Numbered from the stretch's first letter, positions 35,351-43,799 are shown. The stretch: 64,000 nucleotides of DNA from Actinomycetes bacterium (GCA_021808665.1 JAKBBA010000001.1:1-64000), one strand, 5' to 3'. Translations and numbers: made by a program. Notes: generated by a model not told the origin, from the letters alone.

Positions 35351-36679
35351 TCATGAAAGTCCTACATTGCGGCGCGCTGGGCCGACTAGGGCGGCTGTGG
35401 TCAGCGATTCGGGACCAAATTTGCGGCGCACTTCGTCCACGGCGATGCTGGCCGCCTGGCTCGGCGACGGGCTGCTTCCCGCTGCGCCCCCAAGGTCCAA
35501 ACTTAGCTGCGACGCTTCGGTCCCGGCATGCTCGGCTAGGTTCGTGAGGCTTACCCCGATCAGCCTGACACCCCGCTCACAGTGCGCTTCGGCGAGCAGA
35601 CCGAGGGCTGCTCTTGCGATGTCGGTGCTGTTGTCGGTTCGCCCCTTGAATGTGTGGGACCTAGTACGAGTCGTCATGTCACGGTAGCGGACCTTGATCG
35701 TAACGGTTCTTGCGCGCATTTCCGCTTGCCGAAGCCGACTCGACACAGAGTCTGCCATGCCCAGCACCGGCACTCTGAGACTGTCGACGCCGAAACGGTC
35801 GTCGCCGAAGGTCTCCTCCTGGCTGATCGACTTGGTCGCGCGCTCGGGCTGCACCACCCGCTCATCTATGCCCCGGGCGAGCCGGGCGAGGTGAGCCCCG
35901 TTGGCCCGCCCGAGGACCTCCTCAAGGGTCCGGGGAGGCACCGAGGCAAGGTCACCAACCGTCTTGATCCCCATCCGTGCCAAGCGCGACGACGTTGCGG
36001 GCCCGACCCCCCACAAAGCCTCGACTGGGTGAGGATGTAAGAACGCTACCTCTTGGCCCTCGGGGACTATGAAGACTCCTGACCCGGGTCCGCCACTGTC
36101 TGCGGCCCCGCTGTCTTGGGATCCGTCGGACCGCGAAGGTGTCTTCGCGGTCTCATGCGACCGGTGTCGCCGTTCAAAACTGCGAGCTACTTGCGGCTTC
36201 GCAGCCTTGGAGGCCATCTTGGCTACGAACTTCACTCGAGAGCCCCCAACTGAGCAGACCAAACCTGTCGATTCGAAGACTCGACTGCGGATCAGCGCCC
36301 CGATCGTCGCAGGCGGGCCGTAGATCCCCTCAGCTCCGGTCACGTCGAGAAATGCCTCGTCGAGTGATATCCCTTCCACTAACGGCGTGAACCCAGCGAA
36401 GACTTCGTGGAGTTTCCTGCTCACCTGCGCGTAGCGACCGTGGCGCGGAGCCACGAAGACAGCCGAAGGGCACAACCTTCGAGCCTCGACGGAGGGCATT
36501 GCCGATCGGACCCCAAACGAACGCGCCTCGTAGCTGCACGAAGCGACCACGCCCCTGCGGCCTTCGCCTCCGACGATGACGGCCTGTCCCACCAGATTCG
36601 GGTCGTCGACGGCCTCCACCGAGGCGAAGAAAGCGTCCATGTCAACATGAAGCACCCATCTCCTCGAGCCCTCTCCCAC
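35351..36679 (-). CDS. dinB: DNA polymerase IV (Y-family)
   Basis: A Y-family translesion polymerase of 442 residues. Metal ligands lie in LHVDMDAFFASVEAV and VEGISLDEAFLDVTG; the steric-gate region is SYEARSFGVRSAMPS. The thumb HhH region is ALWGVGPATSSRLARMGI, and the little finger follows with SISQEETFGDD. A polar insert of about 35 residues (36080-36184; Arg/Ser/Gly-rich) splits the palm where most DinB proteins have a short loop. The GTG at 36679 begins 7 bases after a TACAAT hexamer, so the mRNA is probably leaderless. No clear LexA box was seen in front. Confidence 0.92.
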   Translation of the reverse strand: MGEGSRRWVLHVDMDAFFASVEAVDDPNLVGQAVIVGGEGRRGVVASCSYEARSFGVRSAMPSVEARRLCPSAVFVAPRHGRYAQVSRKLHEVFAGFTPLVEGISLDEAFLDVTGAEGIYGPPATIGALIRSRVFESTGLVCSVGGSRVKFVAKMASKAAKPQVARSFERRHRSHETAKTPSRSDGSQDSGAADSGGPGSGVFIVPEGQEVAFLHPHPVEALWGVGPATSSRLARMGIKTVGDLASVPPRTLEEVLGRANGAHLARLARGIDERVVQPERATKSISQEETFGDDRFGVDSLRVPVLGMADSVSSRLRQAEMRARTVTIKVRYRDMTTRTRSHTFKGRTDNSTDIARAALGLLAEAHCERGVRLIGVSLTNLAEHAGTEASQLSLDLGGAAGSSPSPSQAASIAVDEVRRKFGPESLTTAALVGPARRNVGLS

Positions 36680-36682
36680 CGT

Positions 36683-36730
36683 AACTATTGTATTGCGCAG
36701 ATCGCCAACTGTTGTATTGAGCAGATCGCC
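36683..36730 (-). repeat. 24-bp tandem repeat containing the dinB promoter
   Basis: Two 24-base copies (36683-36706 and 36707-36730) lie end to end and differ at only two positions. On the minus strand each includes GGCGATCTGC and CAATACAA. The copy nearest dinB holds TACAAT (36692-36687), a -10 hexamer that ends 7 bases before the GTG start; the other holds TACAAC. The unit fills most of the 53-base gap between the PIG-L gene and dinB. Confidence 0.75.
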
Positions 36731-36732
36731 GC

Positions 36733-37443
36733 CTACCCGAGAAGAACTTGGCGGAAACCCTCAGCAAAACGCGTCCCGGCTTTCTTGCCTGCGTCGGCGG
36801 CCCTGCTCCGCACAGAGCGCCTGACCAAGTCCCAACCGTCTCCGATCTGGCTTTCATGGCAGACGACGGCGTCCTCCTTAGCTCCGATGCTGGTTGTGAC
36901 GTCGACCCAGACGTCGGGCTCGAGAGTTCCCGACAAAAGCAGTGTACGGACAGCGTGTGCAGGTCTCGAACCGGGAAAGTAGTGGGGGTTCGCCGCACCG
37001 GGAACCACAGCGTCGATAGCAGCCCAACCGGTTACGCGATGGTCTCGGTGGTTAATGTAGGTCTGGCCGAAGAACACGGCCGTAGGGTCGGGAGCGAGGA
37101 CCACGTCTGGCCTGAGGTCACGGATAAGGGTTACCAGCTGCCCTCTCAACTCCAGGCCGTCCTCCAGTTCCCCGTCGGGATGGTCGAGCCAGAAACGACT
37201 TTTCACTCCGAGCACCGACCCTGCGCGAACCGACTCGGCCTTTCGGATCTCAGCTAGCTCAGCCGGGAGCGCAGAAGGGTCCAATGACCCCTTGTCTCCC
37301 TTAGCGCACACGCACACATGTACAGCGGCCCCGTTAGCAGCCCACAGTGCAAGAGTTCCGCCGGCAGCAACCTCGGCGTCGTCGGGATGAGCATAGATAG
37401 CGAGCGCCACATCTGGAAGCTCGTCGAAAAAATGGCCGGCCAC
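36733..37443 (-). CDS. PIG-L / LmbE family deacetylase
   Basis: A 236-residue zinc-dependent N-acetylglucosaminyl deacetylase-fold protein. Metal ligands lie in IYAHPDDAEVAAGGTLAL, with a C-terminal histidine motif YINHRDHRVTGWAAID. The family includes MshB and Mca (mycothiol), BshB (bacillithiol) and antibiotic-pathway enzymes; nothing here picks out one substrate. It starts with GTG 37443 and is divergent from inositol monophosphatase 29 bases away, which is suggestive because inositol sugars are mycothiol precursors, but that link is only inference. Confidence 0.88.
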   Translation of the reverse strand: MAGHFFDELPDVALAIYAHPDDAEVAAGGTLALWAANGAAVHVCVCAKGDKGSLDPSALPAELAEIRKAESVRAGSVLGVKSRFWLDHPDGELEDGLELRGQLVTLIRDLRPDVVLAPDPTAVFFGQTYINHRDHRVTGWAAIDAVVPGAANPHYFPGSRPAHAVRTLLLSGTLEPDVWVDVTTSIGAKEDAVVCHESQIGDGWDLVRRSVRSRAADAGKKAGTRFAEGFRQVLLG

Positions 37444-37472
37444 GAGTGCGACAGTAGGCTAAACACGTCTGC

Positions 37473-38360
37473 ATGGCTGCGCAATCTGAACCCGTTCGAA
37501 CCGACCTGCCACCTGAAAGCGCCGAAGCGGCCTTCGGCTTCGACTTCGACTGGCGCGATCCTCTCGTAGAAGACCTGGCCCGCACCGCATTCGAGGCTGC
37601 CATGGCAGGCGCCGACGTCCTTCGTGGCGCGGCACCCGGCTCGGGAGCGGTCGTCACTGGACTCTCGACGAAGATCTCCAACACCGACATGGTCTCCGAT
37701 GTAGACCGCTCATCGGAGGCCGAGGTAAACCGAGTCTTGCTAAGCCGCAGACCGGACGACGGTCTGTTGGCAGAAGAAGGCAGCGCCCGAGCAGGCACGA
37801 CGGGAGTCCGCTGGGTTGTCGACCCGCTGGACGGTACGACTAACTTCCTTTTCTCGATACCGCAATACTGTGTTTCGATCGCAGCGGAGATCGACGGAGC
37901 TCCGGTGGTGGGCCTTGTAGTCGACCCTTGCCGATCCGAGACATGGGCTGCGGCCCGACATCACGGAGCGTTCCGCAATGGATCCCGCTGCCGAGTGAGG
38001 CCCAACTCGGTGAGTGCCTCCGAGGCGCTCATCGCTACCGGGTTCGCCTACAAGGCGGAGTGGCGCGCCTGGCAAGGAGATATCGCAGCCAAGGTCCTCC
38101 CCCAGATCAGAGACCTTAGAAGGTTCGGGTCGGCAGCGCTCGACTTGTCGTGGGTGGGAGGGGGTCGTTTCGACGGGTACTACGAATGGGGTCTAAGCCC
38201 GTGGGATCTCCGCGCGGGAGAACTGGTAGCACACGAGGCGGGAGCAGTAGTGCACTCGTTTCCCAACGGAACGTCTGTCGCCGCAACTCCGGGGCTCTTC
38301 GGCCCCCTGTGCGACCTCCTCGGCGCAGCAGGAGCATTCGACGGCCCTCCTTCGCAGTAG
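37473..38360 (+). CDS. Inositol monophosphatase family protein
   Basis: A 295-residue Li-sensitive Mg-dependent phosphatase-fold protein. Metal-binding motifs are LAEEGS, VVDPLDGTTNFLFSIPQY and WDLRAGELVAHEAGAVV. The family removes phosphate from inositol-1-phosphate, and relatives act on fructose-1,6-bisphosphate or histidinol phosphate; SUHB-type specificity is most likely. ATG 37473 lies about 12 bases after TAGGCT (37455-37460), so the leader is very short. It has an Asp/Glu-rich, non-conserved N-terminus. Confidence 0.9.
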   Translation: MAAQSEPVRTDLPPESAEAAFGFDFDWRDPLVEDLARTAFEAAMAGADVLRGAAPGSGAVVTGLSTKISNTDMVSDVDRSSEAEVNRVLLSRRPDDGLLAEEGSARAGTTGVRWVVDPLDGTTNFLFSIPQYCVSIAAEIDGAPVVGLVVDPCRSETWAAARHHGAFRNGSRCRVRPNSVSASEALIATGFAYKAEWRAWQGDIAAKVLPQIRDLRRFGSAALDLSWVGGGRFDGYYEWGLSPWDLRAGELVAHEAGAVVHSFPNGTSVAATPGLFGPLCDLLGAAGAFDGPPSQ

Positions 38361-38398
38361 TCAGCGCTTAAAGTCCCTCGGTCGCCTTCGGATACGGT

Positions 38399-38416
38399 CC
38401 AGTCCTTGGGGACTGG
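38399..38416. terminator. Hairpin between convergent genes
   Basis: CCAGTCC and GGACTGG form a perfect 7-bp stem around a TTGG loop, in the 66-base gap between inositol monophosphatase and phosphofructokinase, which converge. It could stop transcripts from both sides. No T-run follows on either strand, so the terminator role is inferred from place and stability. Confidence 0.55.
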
Positions 38417-38426
38417 GATGGGACTC

Positions 38427-39458
38427 CTAGCCCCAGAATACCTCTGCGACGCCGTGGAGCAGCGCAGGGTCGACTTGCTTGGAGACGCTAACGGCCGCCG
38501 ACAGCGCAACCCGGACTATTTTGTCAGCTTGGAGGGCCACCATCGTGGAGAAGTCGCCGTCATGGACTGCATCTATGGCTGCTATCCCGAACCGTGTCGC
38601 TAGGACGCGGTCGAAAGCTGTGGGGCTGCCACCGCGCTGGACGTGGCCGAGCAGAGTCACCCTAGTCTCGAAGCCAGTCCGCCTCTCGATCTCGCCGGCG
38701 AGCACGTTGGCTATGCCTCCCAATCTCGGGTGTCCAAACTGGTCGAGCTCCGCTGAAGCCAACGTCAGGCTGCCGTCCGCAGGAACGGCCCCTTCGGCGA
38801 CAACGACGATCGAAGCGAACCGCCCTTTAGCATGCCGATTCTTCAGCTTGGTGCAAATCACGTCTATGTCGAAGGGCTCCTCGGGGACAAGGATCTCAGC
38901 GGCACCTCCGGCTATCCCGGCGTAGGTCGCTATCCATCCGGCGTTCCTTCCCATCACCTCGCAGACTATGACCCTGTCGTGGGACTCCGCCGTCGTGTGA
39001 AGGCGGTCGATCGCGTCCGTGGCAATCTGAACCGCTGTGTGGAACCCGAAGGTCACCTCGGTAGCCGACAGGTCGTTGTCGATGGTCTTGGGAACCCCCA
39101 CTACCGCTACGCCCTCGCCGCTCAAGCGGTGCGCAACCCCTAGGGTATCGTCGCCACCGATCGCGACCAATGCGTCTATTCGCTGGGAGCGTAGCGTTGC
39201 CAGGCATCGCGCCACTCCGCCTTCGACCTTGTAGGGGTTGGTCCGAGACGTTCCGAGGATCGTTCCGCCACGGGGCAGAATGCCCCTACAGCGTTCTACG
39301 TCCAATTCGGTGCTGCGATTGTCCATGACCCCCTCCCACCCGTCGAGGAAGCCTACAAAGCTGTCTCCGTAGCGGACTTCACCCTTGCGAACGACCGCTC
39401 GGATAACGGCGTTCAGCCCGGGGCAGTCACCGCCACCGGTAAGCATTCCTACTCTCAT
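38427..39458 (-). CDS. pfkA: 6-phosphofructokinase, probably pyrophosphate-dependent
   Basis: A group A phosphofructokinase of 343 residues. The N-terminus MRVGMLTGGGDCPGLNAVIR binds the phosphoryl donor. GGDDTLG has Asp at position 104 and PKTIDND has Lys at 124; in this family Asp104 with Lys124 marks PPi-dependent enzymes, while Gly104 is found in ATP enzymes. The fructose-6-phosphate site includes VMGRNAGWIATYAG and HVQRGGSPTAFDR. It would make glycolysis step 3 reversible with PPi. The ATG at 39458 follows AGGAGAGGG. The donor is predicted, not shown. Confidence 0.9.
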   Translation of the reverse strand: MRVGMLTGGGDCPGLNAVIRAVVRKGEVRYGDSFVGFLDGWEGVMDNRSTELDVERCRGILPRGGTILGTSRTNPYKVEGGVARCLATLRSQRIDALVAIGGDDTLGVAHRLSGEGVAVVGVPKTIDNDLSATEVTFGFHTAVQIATDAIDRLHTTAESHDRVIVCEVMGRNAGWIATYAGIAGGAAEILVPEEPFDIDVICTKLKNRHAKGRFASIVVVAEGAVPADGSLTLASAELDQFGHPRLGGIANVLAGEIERRTGFETRVTLLGHVQRGGSPTAFDRVLATRFGIAAIDAVHDGDFSTMVALQADKIVRVALSAAVSVSKQVDPALLHGVAEVFWG

Positions 39459-39550
39459 GTCCCTCTCCTACCTAGAACCCCTCCGACTCTAATCGCAGTA
39501 GGAGGCCCTCGAGATCCGGTGAGGTCCTCTCCGGACGAGCCCCTTGTGCG

Positions 39551-40012
39551 TCACGGCTCGGCGGAAGCCCGTTCGAGCATCCCCGCCTCACGTCTGAAGT
39601 CCCCGGCACCGGAGAAGCCCTTGTACACGCTGGCGAAGCGCAGGTAGGCAACTTCGTCTAGCCGCCGGAGTTGCTCCAGCACCGCAAGACCCACCTGCTC
39701 GTAGGTCACCTCGCCGCCTACGAAACGCAACGACTCCTCCACGCCGGCACTGAGCTGTGCAATATCCTCCGCTCCTACCGGCCGGTTTTTCGACGCGGCC
39801 GCCACGCCAGCCGCTACCTTCGCGCGATCGAACAGTTCGCGCTCACCTGAGCGCTTTACGACTACCAGCGGGACCTCTTCAATGCGTTCGTAGGTGGTGA
39901 AGCGGGCCCCGCACCCCCCGCATTCCCGTCGACGGCGAATCGCCGAACCGTCTAAGGCGGAACGCGAATCAACGACCCGATCTTCCGTGCAGGAGCAACG
40001 GGGACAGCGCAT
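39551..40012 (-). CDS. nrdR: Ribonucleotide reductase repressor NrdR
   Basis: A 153-residue NrdR with an N-terminal zinc ribbon (MRCPRCSCTEDRVVDSR, then CGGCGARFTTYERIE) and an ATP-cone (VVVKRSGERELFDRAKVAAG). It represses nrd genes when dATP is high. The ATG at 40012 is chosen because the family nearly always begins MxCPxC, and a TATAGC hexamer lies just upstream; ATG 40036 would add eight residues. The order nrdR, LysM gene, lexA matches the lexA region of mycobacteria. Confidence 0.93.
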   Translation of the reverse strand: MRCPRCSCTEDRVVDSRSALDGSAIRRRRECGGCGARFTTYERIEEVPLVVVKRSGERELFDRAKVAAGVAAASKNRPVGAEDIAQLSAGVEESLRFVGGEVTYEQVGLAVLEQLRRLDEVAYLRFASVYKGFSGAGDFRREAGMLERASAEP

Positions 40013-40134
40013 CCCCTCGAAGGTATCGCTATACATGACAAAATCGCGGAATAAGGACCCACGAACACGCCAATCGGGAAAAAGAAGCTCGGTCGAACAG
40101 GAATCGAGACACCTTTGGGTGTGCCTCGATGCCT

Positions 40135-40641
40135 TTAGTGATCAGGTATCTGCAGTGCCTCTCCGGGGTAAATCGACGTGCCGTGCAACTGCGAAGCTAG
40201 ACGGTCAACTATCGGCCGCTCGTCCCCCGCTGGGTCGAGCCTGTGGGCTATCGACCACAGTGTGTCACCCGGTTCAACCACGTAAACGACCTCGCTCGCC
40301 GCATTCATCTGGCCGATCGACTCGGTCTGTGGGCCTCTCGCCGCCGAGCCAATCGCCCCCGCCTGAGCGTTCGCCCGCTGCCCGGACATGATCGTTCCGA
40401 TCGCCCAAGCGGTCGCCACCCCTATCATTAGCACCCACAAGCTCCTGCGCAACACTCGGTTCGCAGCCCAAGCACCTCGCAGCGGCGGACTGGGAGTCGG
40501 ATACCTGGACTCCCCAACTAGGAACTCACGAGAACTTTGCTTCGAAGCCGAGGAGATGTCACCTTGCACCTCCTCCCAATCGAAGAGCCGGCTTCGACAA
40601 TCTACGGCCATTCCGGAGGTTGGGACCACGCTGCGAAACAT
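40135..40641 (-). CDS. LysM membrane protein divergent from lexA, probable SOS division inhibitor
   Basis: A 168-residue protein with a hydrophilic N-terminus, one membrane helix (SLWVLMIGVATAWAIGTIM), a short linker, and a C-terminal LysM domain (VYVVEPGDTLWSIAHRLDP to GEALQIPDH). The topology equals YneA of Bacillus, Rv2719c/ChiZ of mycobacteria and DivS of corynebacteria, which are LexA-repressed division inhibitors encoded next to lexA. Here LexA boxes overlap its probable promoter (TATTAA at 40658-40653) and start region. The ATG at 40641 gives an almost leaderless mRNA. Role inferred; position and domains are seen. Confidence 0.82.
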   Translation of the reverse strand: MFRSVVPTSGMAVDCRSRLFDWEEVQGDISSASKQSSREFLVGESRYPTPSPPLRGAWAANRVLRRSLWVLMIGVATAWAIGTIMSGQRANAQAGAIGSAARGPQTESIGQMNAASEVVYVVEPGDTLWSIAHRLDPAGDERPIVDRLASQLHGTSIYPGEALQIPDH

Positions 40642-40647
40642 ACGTTC
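40636..40647. promoter_or_regulatory. LexA box-like site over the LysM-gene start
   Basis: AAACATACGTTC differs by one base from the GAAC-N4-GTTC LexA box and overlaps the start codon of the LysM gene. With two better boxes nearby it probably adds to cooperative repression. The mismatch keeps confidence modest. Confidence 0.45.
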
Positions 40648-40658
40648 GTAACTTAATA

Positions 40659-40670
40659 GAACATTTGTTC
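40659..40670. promoter_or_regulatory. LexA box in the lexA / LysM divergon
   Basis: GAACATTTGTTC is an exact match to the Gram-positive LexA box (GAAC-N4-GTTC, with the R/Y preference). It abuts the -10 hexamer of the LysM gene on the minus strand and lies about 28 bases from the lexA -35 element, so it probably controls both. Confidence 0.85.
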
Positions 40671-40687
40671 GGTGTCAAGACCAAATC

Positions 40688-40699
40688 GAACAGATGTTT
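40688..40699. promoter_or_regulatory. LexA box at the lexA -35 region
   Basis: GAACAGATGTTT, within CGAACAGATGTTTG, matches the LexA box with one departure in the second half-site. It overlaps the -35 element of the predicted lexA promoter by two bases, the place expected for autorepression. Confidence 0.75.
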
Positions 40700-40726
40700 G
40701 CCCCCGGGCTCCAGTCGTGATAGCAT
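40698..40726 (+). promoter_or_regulatory. lexA promoter
   Basis: TTGCCC (40698-40703) and TAGCAT (40721-40726) are 17 bases apart. The predicted start of transcription lies near 40733, about 85 bases before the lexA ATG. Confidence 0.55.
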
Positions 40727-40816
40727 GAAATGTGGTGTCAGGCGTGGACTTCGCCGAGTCACCCTGAGCCCGCCCGGCAGCAGAACCTCCCAACGCTTTC
40801 GAGGAGCGACACCGAC

Positions 40817-41449
40817 ATGGCAGACAGTGAACCGACCGGTAAGAGACGGGAGATATTGGATTTCATCTCCGCTCAGGTTCGTGAGCGGGGATACCCGCCG
40901 TCAGTAAGGGAAATAGGTGAAGCAGTAGGACTAGCTTCGTCCTCGACGGTCCATACCCATCTGCAGACCCTGCACCGCCAGGGATTCCTTCGTAGGGACC
41001 CTACCAAGCCCAGGGCTATCGAGGTGCGCTACGACGCTCTTTCCGCTACGCCCGTCGAGAGGCGACCGGCGCGCCACGTACCCCTAGTGGGCGACGTCGC
41101 CGCAGGTACAGGAGTCCTCGCCCAAGATAACGTCGAGGAACTCCTGCCTCTGCCAGAGGACTTCACCGGAGACGGGACTTTGTTCATGCTACGAGTCCGA
41201 GGCGACTCGATGGTCGAAGCCGGGATCCTCGACGGCGATTTCGTGGTCGTACGCCAGCAGTCCGAAGCCAACGACGGTGACGTCGTCGTGGCCGGGATAC
41301 CCGACGGGGAGGCGACTGTGAAGACGTTCCAGCGCAAGGATTCCACTATCGTGCTAGTGCCCTCAAATTCTAGTCTCGAACCTATGGTCTACGACCCGGC
41401 AGACATCACTATCTACGGGAAGGTCGTCACCGTGCTCCGCCGCCTTTGA
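40817..41449 (+). CDS. lexA: SOS repressor LexA
   Basis: A 210-residue LexA with a winged-helix DNA-binding domain (PPSVREIGEAVGLASSSTVH) and the S24 self-cleavage domain. The scissile bond is Ala96-Gly97 in GDVAAGTGV; the catalytic Ser131 is in RGDSMVEAG and Lys169 in GEATVKTF. RecA filaments trigger the cleavage. ATG 40817 follows GAGGAG by 10 bases; the longer frame upstream (from 40730) runs through the leader and has no family match. Boxes upstream indicate autorepression. Confidence 0.96.
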   Translation: MADSEPTGKRREILDFISAQVRERGYPPSVREIGEAVGLASSSTVHTHLQTLHRQGFLRRDPTKPRAIEVRYDALSATPVERRPARHVPLVGDVAAGTGVLAQDNVEELLPLPEDFTGDGTLFMLRVRGDSMVEAGILDGDFVVVRQQSEANDGDVVVAGIPDGEATVKTFQRKDSTIVLVPSNSSLEPMVYDPADITIYGKVVTVLRRL

Positions 41450-41516
41450 TTAGAGTTGTGGTCGGTGTAGGTTTAGCGGCCAATGCTCTGCTTCGTAGGG
41501 ACACTTGGCTTGTGCT

Positions 41517-42620
41517 CTAGGACGCGTCGATCTCCAGCAACGCTGCGATGGCATCTCTGACTGCTACAAGTTCACCGAGGGTGACAAACTCGTCTTTAGT
41601 GTGAGCTAGCTCTGGGTCACCGGGACCGAAGTTTACAGCGGGCATACCACGCTCTGCGAAGAAGGCGACGTCGGTCCATCCCAATTTCGCTCTGGGCGGC
41701 CTGCCACTGGCCCGGACAAGAGCGGACAACGCCGGGTGGGCAAGGTTCGGGGCGGCGGCAGGGCTACGGTCGACCACGCTGACCGAGTCACCGCGGCTCG
41801 GATCCAATGAAGGCACAATCCACCCTCGTAGGGCCTCCTCGGCTTCGAGGTCGGTCTGGTCGGGAGCGTAACGGTGATTTAGCACTACTGACGCGCAGTC
41901 CGGCACGACGTTACCAGCGACTCCAGCGTCGAACTTGACTGCCTGCAGGGCCTCTCTGTACTCGCAACCGTCGATTACAGGTCGCCTCTCCTGATAGGAA
42001 GCCAACCTGGCGAGAAGGTCAGCCGAACGGTGGATAGCGTTCGATCCCATCCACGGTCTTGCGGTGTGAGCCCGGGACCCGATAAACGTCACCGAGGCCT
42101 TCAGGACTCCCTGGCAGCCAGCCTCGACGTAGGAACCTGTTGGCTCGCCGAGGATCGCAGCGTCGCCGACAAGGAGTTCAGGCGAGGCACCCTCAATTTC
42201 GAGAAGTCCGCTGTATTTCCTGTCAACCTCCTCACACGAGTAGAACACGAAGGTGACGTCGAATGCCGGTTGTTTGGTCCCCCAAACATCTGATCGGCTA
42301 AGCGAATCTGCCAGGTGAAGCATCACTGACAGGCCGCCTTTCATGTCCGAAGCGCCCAGCCCCCACAAGGTGTCACCGGCAACTCGGGCCTTGTCATTGC
42401 CGTTCGGTGGCACGGTGTCTAGGTGCCCTGCGATTATCAGGCGCGACGGTCGGCCGAAACTGCTCCGGGCTAGCACGTTGTTCGATATCCGGTGGACTTC
42501 GAGGCGACCATCGCCTAAAGAGCGCAGACGTGCTTCTACATGGTCCGCTATGCGCTGCTCATGGTGGCTCACCGAAGCGACGTCCACCAGGGCTGCTGCG
42601 TCTGCTAACAGGCGGCTCAT
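41517..42620 (-). CDS. dapE: Succinyl-diaminopimelate desuccinylase
   Basis: An M20 metallopeptidase of 367 residues. Zinc ligands fall in IAGHLDTVPPNG, GASDMKGGLSVMLH, YSCEEVDRKYSG and ELAHTKDEFV; dimerisation-domain motifs include GCQGVLKASVTFIGSRAHTA. It removes succinate from N-succinyl-LL-DAP. The ATG at 42620 overlaps the dapC stop by one base (TAATG) and matches the usual start; the longer upstream frame lies inside dapC and is rejected. The pair dapC-dapE is typical of Actinobacteria. Confidence 0.9.
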   Translation of the reverse strand: MSRLLADAAALVDVASVSHHEQRIADHVEARLRSLGDGRLEVHRISNNVLARSSFGRPSRLIIAGHLDTVPPNGNDKARVAGDTLWGLGASDMKGGLSVMLHLADSLSRSDVWGTKQPAFDVTFVFYSCEEVDRKYSGLLEIEGASPELLVGDAAILGEPTGSYVEAGCQGVLKASVTFIGSRAHTARPWMGSNAIHRSADLLARLASYQERRPVIDGCEYREALQAVKFDAGVAGNVVPDCASVVLNHRYAPDQTDLEAEEALRGWIVPSLDPSRGDSVSVVDRSPAAAPNLAHPALSALVRASGRPPRAKLGWTDVAFFAERGMPAVNFGPGDPELAHTKDEFVTLGELVAVRDAIAALLEIDAS

Positions 42621-43765
42621 TAGGCGACTCCGAGACGGCGCGCCATCTCCTCGATGTCCTCGATCCCACACACCATCGCTAGGCGCACGTATCCCGAACC
42701 TCCCGGACCGTAGAAGGAGCCTGGCGAGACCAGCACGCCTGCTCTCTCGGCGAGTTCCTGCGTCCACGCCCATTCGTCACCCCCGGGTGCGGCCGCCCAC
42801 AGATAGAAGCCACCCCGTGGGAGCTTCACTGCTACACCGACGTCTTTCAAAACCTCGGCTGCTCGCTGGATGCGCTCCAGATACCGGCCCCGTTGAAGCT
42901 CGACGTGGCTTTGATCCGCCAAGGCTGCGACCCCGGCGCTCTGGACTGGTCCCGGTACCATCAGACCTGCATGCTTGCGGACTTCCCTCAGGTAGCCGAC
43001 GATGTCAGCGTCCCCGGCATACCAGCCAAGGCGAAGCCCGGCCATGTTCGACCTCTTGGAGAGGGAGTGGACTGCCACGACGCCTCCCAGCCCTGACACA
43101 CCCGTACCTTTGCCGAGAATCGTCGAGGGTGGAACCGACCAGGTGAACTCTGCATAGCACTCGTCGCTGAACACCGCAACGCCGTTCGCGATCCCCCATT
43201 CGGCGACCTTGCCAAGGTCGTCGAGGCCTCCAGCGGGATTTCCGGGTGTGTTCACCCAGAGCATCAAAGCCCGGCGGGCGTCCGCCGGGTCGATGGAGGA
43301 CACGTCGATCGACCAATCTTCGCTCATGTCCACCGGAACCGCCCTCAGACCGGCGAGCAGCGCACCCATCTCGTAGGTCGGATACGACACGGCAGGAAAC
43401 AGGACCGTGTCTCTCGTCGGGTTTCGAAGATGCAGCCAGTGCGGCGTCGTTGCGACGAACTCCTTCGTCCCGACACACACTGCGACATCGCCGGAACCTA
43501 TAGCGACACCGAAACGTCTATCAGTCCACTGCGCGATCGCCCGTCGAAGGTCTGCGCCACCGATCGAGGCTGGGTACCCCCTGGCGCTGCGGTCTGCGTC
43601 GTCGTCGGGATCGAGTGCCCGCAGGACCAGAGAGGGCGGGGGATCACCCGGCGTGCCGATCGACAGGTCGATTACCCTCCCGAAACGGGCCTGCGCCACA
43701 GCTTTGGCAGCATCGAGCCTGTCGTAGGGATAAGCGGGTGGCACGAAGGCAACAGCGTTGGTCAC
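42620..43765 (-). CDS. dapC: Succinyldiaminopimelate transaminase
   Basis: A class I/II PLP aminotransferase of 381 residues. It has PGDPPPSLVLRALDP, the NTPGNPAGG substrate motif, DECYAEF, and the PLP lysine in HSLSKRSNMAGLRLGWY, with arginine in GGSGYVRLAMV. Class I aminotransferases are similar in sequence, so the DapC identity rests partly on dapE directly downstream. It converts N-succinyl-2-amino-6-ketopimelate to N-succinyl-DAP using glutamate. GTG 43765 is preceded by GAGG. Confidence 0.85.
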   Translation of the reverse strand: MTNAVAFVPPAYPYDRLDAAKAVAQARFGRVIDLSIGTPGDPPPSLVLRALDPDDDADRSARGYPASIGGADLRRAIAQWTDRRFGVAIGSGDVAVCVGTKEFVATTPHWLHLRNPTRDTVLFPAVSYPTYEMGALLAGLRAVPVDMSEDWSIDVSSIDPADARRALMLWVNTPGNPAGGLDDLGKVAEWGIANGVAVFSDECYAEFTWSVPPSTILGKGTGVSGLGGVVAVHSLSKRSNMAGLRLGWYAGDADIVGYLREVRKHAGLMVPGPVQSAGVAALADQSHVELQRGRYLERIQRAAEVLKDVGVAVKLPRGGFYLWAAAPGGDEWAWTQELAERAGVLVSPGSFYGPGGSGYVRLAMVCGIEDIEEMARRLGVA

Positions 43766-43799
43766 TGGGAAGTCCTCGCTGGGTCTAGACGTCTGGGGA

